Below, in pieces: positions 1 to 11,022 of a stretch of 64,000 bases of DNA; within the stretch, counting starts at the first letter, position 1; every line of letters starts with the position of its first letter. The position numbers and the translations under genes are program-made. Origin of the DNA: Orobanche coerulescens (Eukaryota; Streptophyta; Magnoliopsida; Lamiales; Orobanchaceae); assembly GCA_033398695.1 (NCBI GenBank), contig CM065816.1:128871358-128935357 (forward strand). The letters are read 5' to 3'. The notes under the pieces are model-generated. The model saw nothing but the letters and a program-made list of their open reading frames with translations. It made no database searches and was not told the origin of the DNA.

Positions 1-1154
1 CTGCTGGAAGACGGACAACAAACAAATGCGGGAGCACTTCCGAGAGAAGATAAATAAAACAAGATTTGCCGGGTTTGTTAGGCCCGGGCTTGAATGCTCT
101 CGCGAGATGTTATTAATACAAATATTCGTGGATACAAGTATTAATGAGAGAAATCTAAATACAATGAGTGTAAAAAGACTCTGTTGATCCGGCTCTTGAG
201 TGAAGCTCGGTGTTCTTCGTCCCGCCGGTAATCTGCTCGAGGAGAAAAGGCCGGGAGAAGTAAGACCGAAAGAAAGCTGTTGCCAAGAGTTGGATGTTAG
301 CCAAGTGCTTTGTGTTTGCTGTAAGGAGTGCTTGAATCGCGATATTGCTGAGAGAAGCTGAAGCCTTTTTTGTGGTAAAGGTTCGATCCTTTTTACAAGT
401 GCTGGGAGCCATGCTTATATAGGGACAGCCGGGTCCTGTCCTTTAGCTGCCGATCGCCTGCCGGCCATTTTAATATTCTGCCGATCGCCTGCTGGCCAAT
501 ACTTTAACGGGGCGATCCCCTGGGCTGTCAGGCTAAAGTCCAAGGAAGATGCTGGCTGTCCGAATAAAGTCCAATGCAGTGGCTGGCGCCAGCTGGGCGG
601 TCCAATAAGGAGCCATCACGTGTCCGGAGTCAGTCAACAAGTGGCCCTACTGACAAGCTTTCGGCGGCCTGTCGGCTGGTGGAGAGAATATGCCAGATTG
701 TGGTCAATGGCCCGGGATTCGCGGATCTTGTCCCGGTCTTTGCACATGGTGCCAGCCTTGAGGCTTGGCCTTCACCGACTGGATGGCCGTCGGTGGTGAT
801 CGACACGAGGCGGTCGTCCCTGGATGGTATTCGGAGGTCGCCATCGGCCAGTGGATGGAGATCGCCAATGGTCGGTCACCAAGGGTAGGTCGCCGAGATG
901 CCGAGAGGAGATCGTCCGTTCGTAGGTCGCCAGGGGTCGATCGCCGAGTACCGAGAGGCGATCGTCTTGAGGTCGATCGCTCGGCATCGGGACTGGACCT
1001 GGGGCCTTCGGATGGTCGATGTGGGTCGTCCGCTGGGTTGAGGCTCGGTCGCCAAAGTTGCCGATCGCGAATCGACTTGGCCGCTCGGCAGTGACTCGGT
1101 CGCCCGTCCTCCTAGTCGATCGCCGGTCGGAAGGTGTTAAATCTTGACACAACA
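1..1154 (-). repeat. 3' LTR of gag-only element (first ~32 bp outside window)
   Basis: Position 1 aligns with position 3463 of the right LTR, and the match runs to the shared terminus ...GACACAACA. Read on the minus strand the LTR starts TGTTGTGTC. A minus-strand TATA box (CTATATAAGC) lies at 413-422. Many GATCGCC/GGCGATCG words lie between 430 and 1130, that is upstream of the TATA box in the transcription sense. Two open stretches on either strand (155-412 minus, 574-888 plus) have no protein character. Confidence 0.85.
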
Positions 1155-1984
1155 ATTGCCCCCCAGCTTGCTCCTATGTTGAAGACATGGGGCGAGGTGG
1201 TTCTTGCTGGTGATCGTGTATGGATGAGGACGGGTGATCTGAGCTGACTTAGGACTCGGACTTGGGCTATCATAGTCGATTGGCTTAGCTATCTTTCGGT
1301 CTTGTACCTGCAAAAAAAAAAAAAAACATTGGCCGATCCCCCATGGAAACTTGGTGGTTTCGCTTTGTTTGAGGAATCGTGCACAGTCGCGGAGATCGAT
1401 GGACCGACCCCATGACCGTGTCTTGGTGCACAAAGACAATGAGTGCCTCGTGACTCACTTTATTATGAGGGTCCTCTCTGTTAGCTGCGCCGCCTTGTTT
1501 TTAAACGAAAGGCGTGCGGTCTCGGTCTAGAGGAGTCCTTGCGCGGGGCAGCGTCGGATGAATCAACTCCACGCCCGCGGCTTGTTAGCTCTGCTTCCAC
1601 CTCGGCCAGCCATGGAGATGGCCGACCTCGACGGTGTACGTTGAGACGGGGTTGTGGAATGAGTCCACTAATTAATGTTGGAGAGCCCTCCGACTACGCC
1701 GGCCTCGTATTTAAACGAAGGCGGGCGATCTCGGCCGAAAGGGACCTTGCATGGCCGAAGCAGCCGGTTCCATCGACTGCCAGGGCCATGGCTTTATGAT
1801 GTGCGGTGGAGGCGATCTTATGCCTTAGTCCGTCATGTTATATCTTTGGATCAGATGGCGATCGTGTCCACCGGGTTGCTGATGATGTTGCGATCTGGCC
1901 GGAAGACTGGCGATCGTCGCTCGGCGGCCGATCGCTTTATTCGTAGGTCGAAATTGGCGATCGGGTGGCGGCTAGTCACTCATG
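1155..1984 (-). other. Non-coding internal region and polypurine tract of gag-only element
   Basis: Read on the minus strand this lies between the gag stop and the 3' LTR. Its last bases are the polypurine tract GCTGGGGGGCAAT, directly abutting the LTR. In autonomous Ty3 elements this place would be occupied by about 3-4 kb of pol; here only about 0.8 kb of non-coding sequence remains. A 14-A run lies at about 1313-1326. GCGATCG words recur near 1859, 1911 and 1958. No domain is recognisable in any frame. Confidence 0.7.
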
Positions 1985-3298
1985 CTAGAATGGACTGTAG
2001 GCGGTGATCGAGTCCTCCGGCTCTGCTGGGTAGTAGCGATCGGGCTGGGAGACTGGAGGTCGTCGCGCGGGTGCCGGTCGTTCTACTCCTAGGCCAAGAA
2101 GAAGCCTTTGCCTGGACAGGAAATCTGCGGCTCTGGCCCGGAAGGCTGCGTAGGTCGTCGGTAGGGTCTTCGTGAGATGCCTGAACATAGGCGAGAAGCC
2201 CTGAAAACCTCTTAGGACCGCGTAGAGGGCGGTCTCATCGCTTACGGGCTCGCCGTTGAGGATGATCATGTCAACCCGGTCGATGTAGTCCGAGTCGGAC
2301 TCCTGTTCTCCTTGCCTGATCCGCCACATGCGATGGGGACCTTCTGGCCGAGCGGCCCTGGTGGCGAAGTATTCCGTGAAGACGTGCGCCAGCTCGTTAA
2401 AGGAGCCTATGGACCGAGGTGGCAATGAGGTGTACCACCGGTGGGCGAGGTCGTCTAGTGTCAGAGGGAACATTCGGCAACGGGTCGCGTCCGATGCCCC
2501 ACACCCGGTCATGTAGATGTTGAACTTGTGCAGGTGTGCTTGGGCGTCCGATCGCCCCTGGTACACAGGTGTCTTAGGAGGGGCGATCGTGTGCTGCACC
2601 GGGGCGAGCTCGATGTCGATCGCGAGCGGCTCGCTCGGCGGGGCGATCGTCCTCACGGCGCCTGCCCCGGATTGCAGGAGCGCCTTCATGTCGTCGATCT
2701 GACGTTGCATTGTGGCGATCGCCGCGGCTCGGCTGCTTGCGGATCGGCTATGGGAGCGGGGGCCGAGGCGATCGTGTACCGACCTCCGGACCCCACTGCT
2801 GCCGACCTCGGGAATCGCGGCGGAGCCAGCGGCTGGATCGTCTTGTGGGAGCCGGTAGGCCGAGCTCCTGGTGACGGACACCAACTCCGCTGCCTCGTAG
2901 CCGGGGCCGGACGCCGGCCGCTGTGTCGGGTCGCTGCCCAGGCGATCGAAGACAGACGTGCCCCGGCTGCCGAGCGCCTCTTCTTGCGGGCGAGAGCCTC
3001 CTGGCGCTCGCTCGGCCAGTAGTGCCTTGAGCTTCCGTTTGAACTTCCGGCGGGAGACCGAGGGGGTGATAGCTGGAGACGCGTCGAGTGCACTCTGTCG
3101 CTCCTGAAGGACGGCCAGGGCCCCTTCGATCTGTTCCTTGGTTCGGAACCGATCGAGCGAGAGGCTCGGGCCGCCTTCCCGGGACGTGGTCGAGCGCCTC
3201 CGGCTGCGGCGGCTACCTTCCACCATCGGCTGCGGCTCGGGCCGACGAACAGGGGTCTGCCGGCCGCCGGCTTTCTTCGACGCGGAGGCGGAAGACAT
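1985..3298 (-). CDS. gag: Retrotransposon Gag protein (Ty3/gypsy type), intact ORF
   Basis: A 437-residue ORF starts at MSSASASKK and is open to its stop. Residues 1-220 are a low-complexity, basic, Ser/Arg/Pro-rich leader. Residues about 240-400 fit the plant Retrotrans_gag fold: TPVYQGRSDAQAHLHKF, then RCRMFPLTLDDLAHRWY, FNELAHVFTEYFATR, and RQGEQESDSDYIDRV. Gag forms the cytoplasmic particle that packages the RNA. There is no CCHC zinc knuckle after the gag domain, so RNA binding would have to use the basic leader. Nothing follows it in any frame that looks like protease or pol. The start was chosen because it is the first ATG after the primer site, about 110 bp downstream of it. GC content is far above the neighbouring region. 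Confidence 0.85.
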   Translation of the reverse strand: MSSASASKKAGGRQTPVRRPEPQPMVEGSRRSRRRSTTSREGGPSLSLDRFRTKEQIEGALAVLQERQSALDASPAITPSVSRRKFKRKLKALLAERAPGGSRPQEEALGSRGTSVFDRLGSDPTQRPASGPGYEAAELVSVTRSSAYRLPQDDPAAGSAAIPEVGSSGVRRSVHDRLGPRSHSRSASSRAAAIATMQRQIDDMKALLQSGAGAVRTIAPPSEPLAIDIELAPVQHTIAPPKTPVYQGRSDAQAHLHKFNIYMTGCGASDATRCRMFPLTLDDLAHRWYTSLPPRSIGSFNELAHVFTEYFATRAARPEGPHRMWRIRQGEQESDSDYIDRVDMIILNGEPVSDETALYAVLRGFQGFSPMFRHLTKTLPTTYAAFRARAADFLSRQRLLLGLGVERPAPARRPPVSQPDRYYPAEPEDSITAYSPF

Positions 3299-3408
3299 GT
3301 TTTCTGAAGGATTTCTTTTGAAGTGCAGTGAGTGTCACTTCAAATATCTACCCCGAGAACAGTGAGTGTTCTTCGGGACGGTAGGTGTAAAAAATCGAGG
3401 GTTGGATG

Positions 3409-3426
3409 CCCTTCCCCTAGCGCCAA
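3409..3426 (-). other. Primer binding site of gag-only element
   Basis: Read on the minus strand, TTGGCGCTAGGGGAAGGG follows the 5' LTR end after a short spacer. The TGGCGC start is typical of the non-Met primer sites of Tat/Athila-type plant gypsy elements rather than the initiator-Met site TGGTATCAGAGC. I cannot assign the exact tRNA without a tRNA set from this genome. Confidence 0.65.
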
Positions 3427-3430
3427 TTGT

Positions 3431-4617
3431 TGTTGCCCAAAATATTTATCCGAAGATTAATACTGCTGGAAGACGGACAACAAACAAATGCGGGAGCACT
3501 TCCGAGAGAAGATAAATAAAACAAGATTTGCCGGGTTTGTTAGGCCCGGGCTTGAATGCTCTCGCGAGATGTTATTAATACAAATATTCGTGGATACAAG
3601 TATTAATGAGAGAAATCTAAATACAATGAGTGTAAAAAGACTCTGTTGATCCGGCTCTTGAGCGAAGCTCGGTGTTCTTCGTCCCGCCGGTAATATGCTC
3701 GAGGAGAAAAGGCCGGGAGAAGTAAGACCGAAAGAAAGCTGTTGCCAAGAGTTGGATGTTAGCCAAGTGCTTTGTGTTTGCTGTAAGGAGTGCTTGAATC
3801 GCGATATTGCTGAGAGAAGCTGAAGCCTTTTTTGTGGTAAAGGTTCGATCCTTTTTACAAGTGCTGGGAGCCATGCTTATATAGGGACAGCCGGGTCCTG
3901 TCCTTTAGCTGCCGATCGCCTGCCGGCCATTTTAATATTCTGCCGATCGCCTGCTGGCCAATACTTTAACGGGGCGATCCCCTGGGCTGTCAGGCTAAAG
4001 TCCAAGGAAGATGCTGGCTGTCCGAATAAAGTCCAATGCAGTGGCTGGCGCCAGCTGGGCGGTCCAATAAGGAGCCATCACGTGTCCGGAGTCAGTCAAC
4101 AAGTGGCCCTACTGACAAGCTTTCGGCGGCCTGTCGGCTGGTGGAGAGAATCTGCCAGATTGTGGTCAATGGCCCAGGATTCGCGGATCTTGTCCCGGTC
4201 TTTGCACATGGTGCCAGCCTTGAGGCTTGGCCTTCGCCGACTGGATGGCCGTCGGTGGTGATCGACACGAGGCGGTCGTCCCTGGATGGTATTCGGAGGT
4301 CGTCATCGGCCAGTGGATGGAGATCGCCAATGGTCGGTCACCAAGGGTAGGTCGCCGAGATGCCGAGAGGAGATCGTCCGTTCGTAGGTCGCCAGGGGTC
4401 GATCGCCGAGTACCGAGAGGCGATCGTCTTGAGGTCGATCGCTCGGCATCGGGACTGGACCTGGGGCCTTCGGATGGTCGATGTGGGTCGTCCGCTGGGT
4501 TGAGGCTCGGTCGCCAGGTTGCTGATCGGCAGAACTGACTTGGCCGCTCGGCAGTGACTCGGTCGCCCGTCCTCCTAGTCGATCGCCGGTCGGAAGGTGT
4601 TAAATCTTGACACAACA
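3431..4617 (-). repeat. 5' LTR of gag-only element (1187 bp)
   Basis: Complete LTR, + strand edges TGTTGCCC ... GACACAACA. The minus-strand TATA box CTATATAAGC is at 3875-3884. A short tandem, CTGCCGATCGCCTGC-type, follows at 3908-3960, and about ten further CGATCG/GGCGATC words run to 4590. The same features appear in the left LTR, which shows that they are part of the element and not local mutation. Confidence 0.9.
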
Positions 4618-5606
4618 CCTGCTTTTAACAACTATGGGTTAGATCCGACGGGGTCTCGGTAGGGGTCCACGGAGGGGTGGATCCACGGTTAATTGTGGTG
4701 TATTTCACAAATGTGTTTTGATATTGGCATTTCCGGAAATGAGTGCTTTTGAACGGTTTTCATGATTGCATGCATCGACTAAGTGTATAAGAGATAAGTT
4801 GTTCGTTTGGCTTACTTGGCTAGGATGGCACTAGAGTATTTGTCGTATGTGTTTAAACCTTGGGTTGTGGATTTTGATGTTGGAAAACGAACCTTGATAT
4901 TATTCTCGTGTACTGTGATTTGATGAGATTTGGGATGAGATTCCAACGGTTTGTAAAGATCGTTTTATGGAAAGTGATTTTGGGCCGAGACCCATTCATT
5001 TTGAAATGGTTATTTTTCAATTAAGGACATGAAGTCCAACAAGATTTCTATTTTTAAAATCCCCGAGATGAGGAATTTATTTTCAAACACTTCTTTGATG
5101 GTTTCTAATTAATAAAACTTCTCGGGAAGTCTTTTGTAATTATTTGTCATACACGATTCGTGATTTCTATTTGTTTGTTACATTTCGTATGATTTCATAC
5201 TTGTACTAGCAAAACAGCGGAGTTTTGCTAACCCCCGAGTATTCGGGGGGTGGATGTCTGTATTGCATTTAGGTTTTGGAGCATAGCACAGGGTCGGCAT
5301 GAAGGATGATGAAAGATGAACGATACTAATCACACGAGGACCTGTTGATGTCGTATTGGTTTAATTGTATTTTATTTCCGCTGTAGTATTTCTTTCCCGT
5401 TATACGAGAGTGTGTTGTATTCGACCCCAGCATGGGCATGTAATGTGTTTGAGTTGCATGTATTTATGGAAAGACCAAATCGATCTACTGAGTCATTTTA
5501 GCCTTAAAGGCATTGTTGTAATGTTCGATGTTGTTACCAGCCTGGTAGATCCTTGAGGAAAGGTTCTACAGCGTGTAATATCCCTGAGCGGATTGTGGGT
5601 GTTACA
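4618..5606 (+). repeat. LTR fragment related to the 38.2-40.9 kb family, plus orientation
   Basis: The reverse complement of the last 400 bases aligns by eye with the start of the LTR at 38189. Shared landmarks are the ending GGGATATTAC...GGGTGTTACA, the phrase for the Leu/Pro-rich 'gatcctc' block, the CCCCCGA-TTCGGGGG hairpin (about 5234-5252) and the TTTTGCTA phrases. It ends at the LTR terminus at 5606. Its other end is cut where the gag-only element is inserted. No PBS is clear on the right (a weak GGTAT at 5614 is not convincing). Confidence 0.6.
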
Positions 5607-7080
5607 CATGAAAGGTATGGACAGGATACTTGTTCACCGGGGTATGCCCAAGTCGACAAGATAGCTCTCTGTCCATCCTTGTGGCTCCAAACCTCAAATT
5701 TTCTACGGATTTGAATCCGCGTAGAAACTTCCAGCATCAATATCTCACAATTCTGAGCTCCAAATCAAGGTCCAACTGTTCAGCAGCATTCTACTACCCT
5801 CACCATCTGCAGCTCTCAATCAACTACTGGAAAAAGTCACGTCTCGTCAATCTAGGTCAGAGGCGGACGTCCTCATTGTTGGTTGACCATGAAACCTCAT
5901 TTCCAGTGGAAAACACAGAAGTCTGTATGGGGGTCATATCTATCACCACAGATATTGAAACACGAATTATTCCAGTGAAAATAGACCACATGATGTCCTG
6001 AACATCATCCAAAATTGAGCCTATTCCGACGGTCAAATCTTCATAGATCTGTTAAATATCGAGACTGCATAATATGGATCTGGAATTCAGGAACTTCACG
6101 ATTCTTCGATCGGAACACACAAATTGGAGGTCCATATCTAGTATCCACCACTGAGGACTAAATTCAAGATTTTGCAAACATCACGTAAAAATTACATGTA
6201 ATTCCGACAGTTTGATTTCCTTATATTGCATTTTGAAAATAGCTACATATGTAATTTTCTGCAATCACAAAATCCCCTCTTCTTCTTCTCTTGATTTTCC
6301 TCTATCCAGATGATAGTTTATGGGGAATCCTTCCGAAAGTCAACTTTTAGACCAAAAACGAGAGAGAAGTCGAGTGGATTTGGTAAAAAGAGTGAAAAAA
6401 TGATGATAGACGCTGAGCCTCGCTTATTAAATTTTGACACGAGTTACGACTGTAACTCATACATATTACAACTGTAACACTCTACATTTATGGCCGTAAC
6501 CCGGTCATTTTATGGCTATAAAAACGCATCTGTTCTCGGACTGGAACCGATACTATAGATTTATGGTTGTACAAGAAAAAATGCGACCGTAACATACCTT
6601 ATGTCCGTATCAAGTATCTCATTACGGTCGCGTCCGGACTTCTCGAACATATATCCAACTTTCTCGAATCATCCTTAAGTCAATCATTGTATGGTCCAAG
6701 ACATACGTTCGTAACTGAAGCTATTTACAGTCGTAATATTAAAGTCATACGACCGTAATTACACTACTGTTAATAGCAGCAGCCTGCAACAGCTTCCTCA
6801 TCCTGGATCATCGTCCTACGACGTCAAAATCACACGAACATACCCCGATATCGTATCAAAACTAATAAAAATCAAGCAACAAAAATAAGTCATGCCACGG
6901 AACGGAAAATTCACACTCGATAAATACCACAATAAGGCCAAGGCATATAACATGTGGCAATACAAATTTCCAAACTAATGGCAACACCAAAAATAGACGG
7001 CGCAAAACAACGTCCACGATCAAGATAATTGAAAAAACCCACTGGTAATACAGGTATAATCCTCACCACCTCGGAATAGT
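5607..7080 (-). other. Decayed LTR-like DNA with degenerate palindrome array
   Basis: No protein is recognisable. The layout copies that of the LTR promoters elsewhere in the window, read on the minus strand: a possible 3' flank, palindrome relics at 6443-6770 (TTACGACTGTAA, TTACAACTGTAA, CGACCGTAA and others), then an AT-rich TTTAATAA near 6427 in the TATA position, then a leader with GAGAGAAG. It may end near 7051 (GTAATACA). I infer an old minus-strand gypsy LTR; both ends are uncertain. Confidence 0.4.
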
Positions 7081-7104
7081 ATAACCTAAGAGTATGCTGT
7101 AAAA

Positions 7105-7294
7105 TTTGGATTTAAAGCCTTTAACAATGAAGCTGAGTACGAAACCCTTGTCAAGGGAATGCAATTGGGACTAGGACTGGGCGGTCGATAAATGATCGCT
7201 TATTCTGATTCTCAACTTATTACAAAACAAGTACGGGGAAAATTCGAGATAAATGAAGACCGCATGAAGAGGTATGTCGACGAAATAATAGAAG
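7105..7294 (+). pseudogene. Ty3/gypsy pol relic: RNase H N-terminal part
   Basis: Plus-strand reading gives FKAFNNEAEYETLVKGMQLG, an in-frame TAA at 7189-7191, then AYSDSQLITKQVRGKFEI and a conserved ERMxRY-like stretch. This is the additional RNase H type (NNEAEYEA...YSDSQL) seen after RT in Tat/Athila-like plant elements; it degrades RNA in RNA:DNA hybrids during reverse transcription. The reading is cut at 7294 by a solo LTR, and the RNase H C-terminal motif resumes at about 12395. It is non-functional. Confidence 0.75.
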
Positions 7295-8396
7295 TGATAT
7301 GCCGTATTTTGTGCATTATAAATCATCATGTTAGCTTCAATATTAATCAAGTTCGTCCAGATAAACTCCCAACTGTACTAATATTATATTGTTCTGATGA
7401 AAATAGGATTCATGTCGTCTAAACGATGTAAAATAGGTGAAAAGTGCTGAAAATAGTGTGTTCCACCTCACAAGATGCACAAGAATCAACTTTGAACGGT
7501 CTCCACCATCCCTTGAACTCCAACGAAAATCATGAAAATGCAGATAAATGTAGATTATTAATGTAACACCCCCAAATCCCATTGGGTTATTACAGTGCCG
7601 TGGACCCCACACCAGGAGATCCACCAGGCGAACACGACTAAAATACATCAAATTAATCAACAAGGGAAATCACAGTCCTTACAATGATATCCGACACAAC
7701 ATTCCGATGAGGAATTTCAATGACAACGATGGGCCTACATGGCCAAAATAAAAATACAACAACATTCACGAGCATCTGCTCGGGTAATACATAATGACAA
7801 TGATCGATACAACCGGAGAACACTCCAGTACCGACCACCAACATGAACAACTCAGACTAGTATCGCTCGAATGCCTCGTCGCCATCATCATGCCCCTGTG
7901 TCTCAACTCTCTCCTCGCAAGCACCTAAAACATAAAAACATGTTCCGCCCCCACGGGGTCAGTCATCCAGATAATGAACATCAAATACATGTATAACATG
8001 ATATGCATCCAAAGGCAAAACGTAACGGTACAATAATAATAATTATACGAGATGCTCACAAATCAAGGTAAAAACCGAGCATTCATGAAACACTATGCCC
8101 ACGTCATACTATTAATACTTGTTCAACAGGTTAGAACATAAGTGCCCAACGGCGAATCATAATTATAGAGCACCACAAAGAATTATACGAATATAAACCA
8201 AACCAGAACTGAATTAAATATGAATCACAATGCCCGAAGGCTCCATGAAAATACCAAGACATCAAACCGGCCTGAAAGTCACTCAGTCGAAGCTGTCAAA
8301 TATCACAATCACCTGAATCCAAAACAGCCGGAAGATGTATCAATGAGGGCCGAAACCACGACACGAAGCCGTATCACAATGAGACCGTCCAATGGC

Positions 8397-8713
8397 TGTG
8401 ACCTACTGAACTGTAGGTGTTGGGAAACCAACCGCGAAGGTTCAAGCCCCAAACTTACCCATAATGAGATCACCCAGTGACCGTGACCTGCTGAATTGCA
8501 GGTTCTGGGAAACCAACCGTGAAGGTTCAAGCCCCAGACTTACCCATAATGAGATCATAAACATGACCGTGACCTACCGAGCTGTAGAACAACCGCGAAG
8601 GTTCAAGCCCCAAGCTTACCCATAATGAGATCACCCAGTGACTGTGACCTGCTGAATTGCAGGTTCTGGGAAACCAACCGCGAAGGTTCAAGCCCCAGAC
8701 TTGCCCATAATGA
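8397..8713. repeat. Four imperfect tandem units of ~80-90 bp with inner hairpin
   Basis: Each unit has a GTGACCTGCTGAATTGCAGG-like stem (ACCTGC...GCAGGT), then GGGAAACCAACCGCGAAGG, then TTCAAGCCCCAGACTTACCC. Unit three lacks part of the stem segment. The block GAAGGTTCAAGCCCC resembles a pol III B box by chance or origin, but no A box is visible at tRNA spacing. Confidence 0.75.
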
Positions 8714-8868
8714 GCACTAGCCGAGACTAGCCTCCAAAACACAATTAACAACAAACGGCAATGATTCAAAGATTACCGGATTCACAAGAATGATAGTGTG
8801 CTGCCTTGAGTCGGCCAACACGATGAAAGTAACTCACGGATGGGCACCGTCCTCTAAAATCACAATTT

Positions 8869-9204
8869 AATACCTCGATTGCCTTAGAATGGCCAACCGA
8901 TAACAATGATGCAGCGGATGATTCAATACCTCGATTGCCTTAGAACGGCTAATCGATAACAATGATACAATTAATGACTCAATATCTCGATTGCCTTATA
9001 ACGGCCAATCGATAACAATGATACAATGAATAATTGAACATCTCAATTGCCTTAGAACGGCCAATCGGTAATAATGATACAATGAATGATTGAACACCTT
9101 GATTGCCTTAGAACGGACAATCGATAAAAATGATACAATGAATGATGGAACACCTCAATTGCCTTAGAGCAGCTAATCGATAACAGTGATAAAATGAATG
9201 ACTC
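8869..9204. repeat. Six tandem 56-bp units
   Basis: Units begin AATACCTCGATTGCCTTAGA and continue with CGGCCAATCGATAACAATGA. Six copies fill 336 bp exactly, with substitutions between copies. The corresponding part of the related LTRs at 42.6, 48.5 and 54.4 kb holds a longer, different period with the same TCGATTACC/CAATCGATAA core. Confidence 0.85.
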
Positions 9205-10294
9205 AATACCTTTAATCGGTTACCGACGACGAAGATGAGAAACGAATACGCCAATGTCTTCAATCGGCCAATACAACGTCAATGACAAAACACAAACATC
9301 AATAACAATGATTACAATGAAGTCTTAGATTGACATCCATATCAACAACAACAATCGATACATCGATACCGCAAACCGGCTATCGATAATGACATTAACA
9401 ACAAGTATCCCAATGCCTTGAACCGGCCACTAATGAACAATAATAAACATTTAGCATAATTGCTGAAGAGTATCGTATCGAACGATCCCTTAATATTAAT
9501 GAACTCATGAAGATACTAAGTCTCGGAATGATACAACACATTTATATACATATATGATAACATTAATCTCATTGACTAGTACAAGTATAAAACTTGCCTT
9601 AAACCGACGGCGAGTAAGTCCTTCCATGATCAACGTCCTTAATGGAATTATTGGTCGCTCGAACAACCTTGAATAACACAATTACCAACGATTCGCTTAA
9701 TATACATATCCACATATAATCAAAATCAACTCAAAAGGTCGATACAACACCACCCAACTCATTGGGGTAATTAAAAAAATACGTTTTAAACAATCTTCAA
9801 CTGGTTACAACTAATCTCAATTATATCGATACCAAACCTCCAATGAATGATTCAATCCAACAAAACCTCTTATATATAATCAATATTCTCATAGGAATAC
9901 ACAATTTAAGATTATGACAACATCTAATTGGAATCACCTAATTCCAAAATCAACATTCGAAGTGTTCTTGAATAATCCTCCAACAATCCAATGATAAATC
10001 ATAGAAATTCATAATCATATGTATATCCCTTCACATATCATGATTATAATGTCCAAAACATCATACTCCATCTCAAAATCGAAATCTAAGATTTTGAAGA
10101 AATTACCTTTGAAGAACCAAACCCTTCAATCCGTCGAAACTGGAGTTAATCGACTATCCAAGCTCCACAACTGAAGGTAGGTGATTATAACATGAATACA
10201 TAAGTGTTATGATGATGAAAAATCTCTCCCAAGACTCTCCCTCTCGGCCAAAAGTGGAGAAATGAAGAAATGAGGCTGAAAGATCCGTCCCGGT

Positions 10295-10669
10295 CATTAT
10301 ATACTGCGCAGAGTTACGGCCGTAACTCTGCCACCTTACGGCCGTAACTTTCCAAGTCAACGGCTTTACGGCCGTAACACTTCGACCTCTACGGACGTAA
10401 CTTCACTTCGTCGAACAATCCTGCCGACCGAAATCCTCAACTTACGGCCGTAACAAGAACTCCCTTACGGCCGTAAGCATCCTTCGTCGAGACCCCCCGA
10501 ACCCAGTACTCGATTGTATGACTGTAGCCTGCCTCTTCTTACAGCCGTACCTTCCTCTTCTTACGGTCATATTAAGCGAGACTTACGGCCGTAAGACGTC
10601 CTCGTCCAGAAACCATGAAACCAGCGAATGCATGTTACGGCCGTAATGTATGAAAGGTTACGACCGTAA
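10295..10669 (-). promoter_or_regulatory. LTR promoter: TATA box and eight TTACGNCCGTAA palindromes
   Basis: Minus-strand TATATAA lies within 10295-10304. Starting 10 bp upstream of it come perfect TTACGGCCGTAA sites at 10314, 10336, 10366, 10442, 10465, 10583 and 10635, TTACGACCGTAA at 10658, and several half or mutated sites between. Spacing is irregular, so this is not a simple tandem repeat. A run of transcription factor sites is the natural reading; the factor is unknown. Confidence 0.65.
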
Positions 10670-11022
10670 CTCTCAGCTGGAAAAGAAATGCGAAAACTCC
10701 GCCTCCTCGATACGAATAATGAATGATCCGCCGCACATAACTTGCATGAGTATGATTAAGTCCAATCATACGCAACAATGATACTTCCACCACAAGGCTA
10801 CCAATCACAATGATTATGATAATACTCTCGTCTCGATTCCTAAATAGGGTTGGACAACGAATGATAAATGATACATGGCTCAAAGATACGCCGAACGATG
10901 ACCACAAATGAATGAACATGAATGATGAATGATTATTAAAGAGTGAAAAGAAAGAAAAAAAATTACCGAGTGCCAATTACTGAATGATAATAAATGAATT
11001 CACAACAAAGTATTACAATTAA

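Larger units (their letters stand above)
1..4617 (-). mobile_element. Gag-only LTR retrotransposon (TR-GAG-like), left end cut by window
   Basis: Two near-identical direct repeats (1-1154 and 3431-4617) flank an internal region of 2.28 kb that holds one gag-type ORF on the minus strand and no protease, reverse transcriptase, RNase H or integrase. The LTR edges read TG...CA. A tRNA-type primer site lies next to the right (5') LTR and a purine run next to the left (3') LTR. This matches the non-autonomous plant class called TR-GAG (terminal repeats with a GAG domain). The LTRs differ at roughly ten small sites in 1.15 kb, mostly single bases plus one altered patch of about 30 bp near 1053-1082, so insertion looks recent. 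The left target-site flank is outside the window; the right flank starts CCTGC. Confidence 0.85.
7562..11017 (-). mobile_element. Solo LTR (gypsy, relative of the 41-56 kb family) nested in another solo LTR
   Basis: It starts TGTAACACCC at 7562 and ends TATTACA at 11017, with target duplication ATTAA at 7557-7561 and 11018-11022. The first 2 kb follow the same order as the LTRs at 41165, 47045 and 52944: the shared line around 'cccattgggt', 'gaatgcctcgtcgcc', and the 'catgataacattaatctcattg' block. The promoter half differs and carries many TTACGGCCGTAA palindromes. At 3456 bp it is a long LTR, and no internal sequence remains. Confidence 0.85.

Noticed and set aside
155..412. 85-codon ORF on the minus strand, repeated at 3617-3874
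   Set aside because: It is present in both LTRs only because LTRs are duplicates. Its ATG is adjacent to the TATA box, before any likely transcript start, and it has no protein character.
430..3000. GCGATCGC density as a sign of cyanobacterial DNA or contamination
   Set aside because: The sequence is a plant-type LTR element with gag, primer site and polypurine tract; only the word statistic is similar.
5630..6001. 123-codon plus-strand ORF
   Set aside because: No domain, no start context and no codon bias; it lies in decayed LTR-like DNA.
7192..7422. ORF starting at Met 7192 as a gene of its own
   Set aside because: Its start is only the codon after a nonsense TAA in the RNase H relic, and its end runs into the outer solo LTR.
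8437..8460. GAAGGTTCAAGCCCC taken as a pol III B box (tRNA or SINE)
   Set aside because: No A box at the right distance, no cloverleaf, no T-run terminator. It is part of a tandem LTR unit.
8869..9204. Regular 56-bp units as a CRISPR array
   Set aside because: Units are contiguous tandem repeats without unique spacers, inside a plant LTR.
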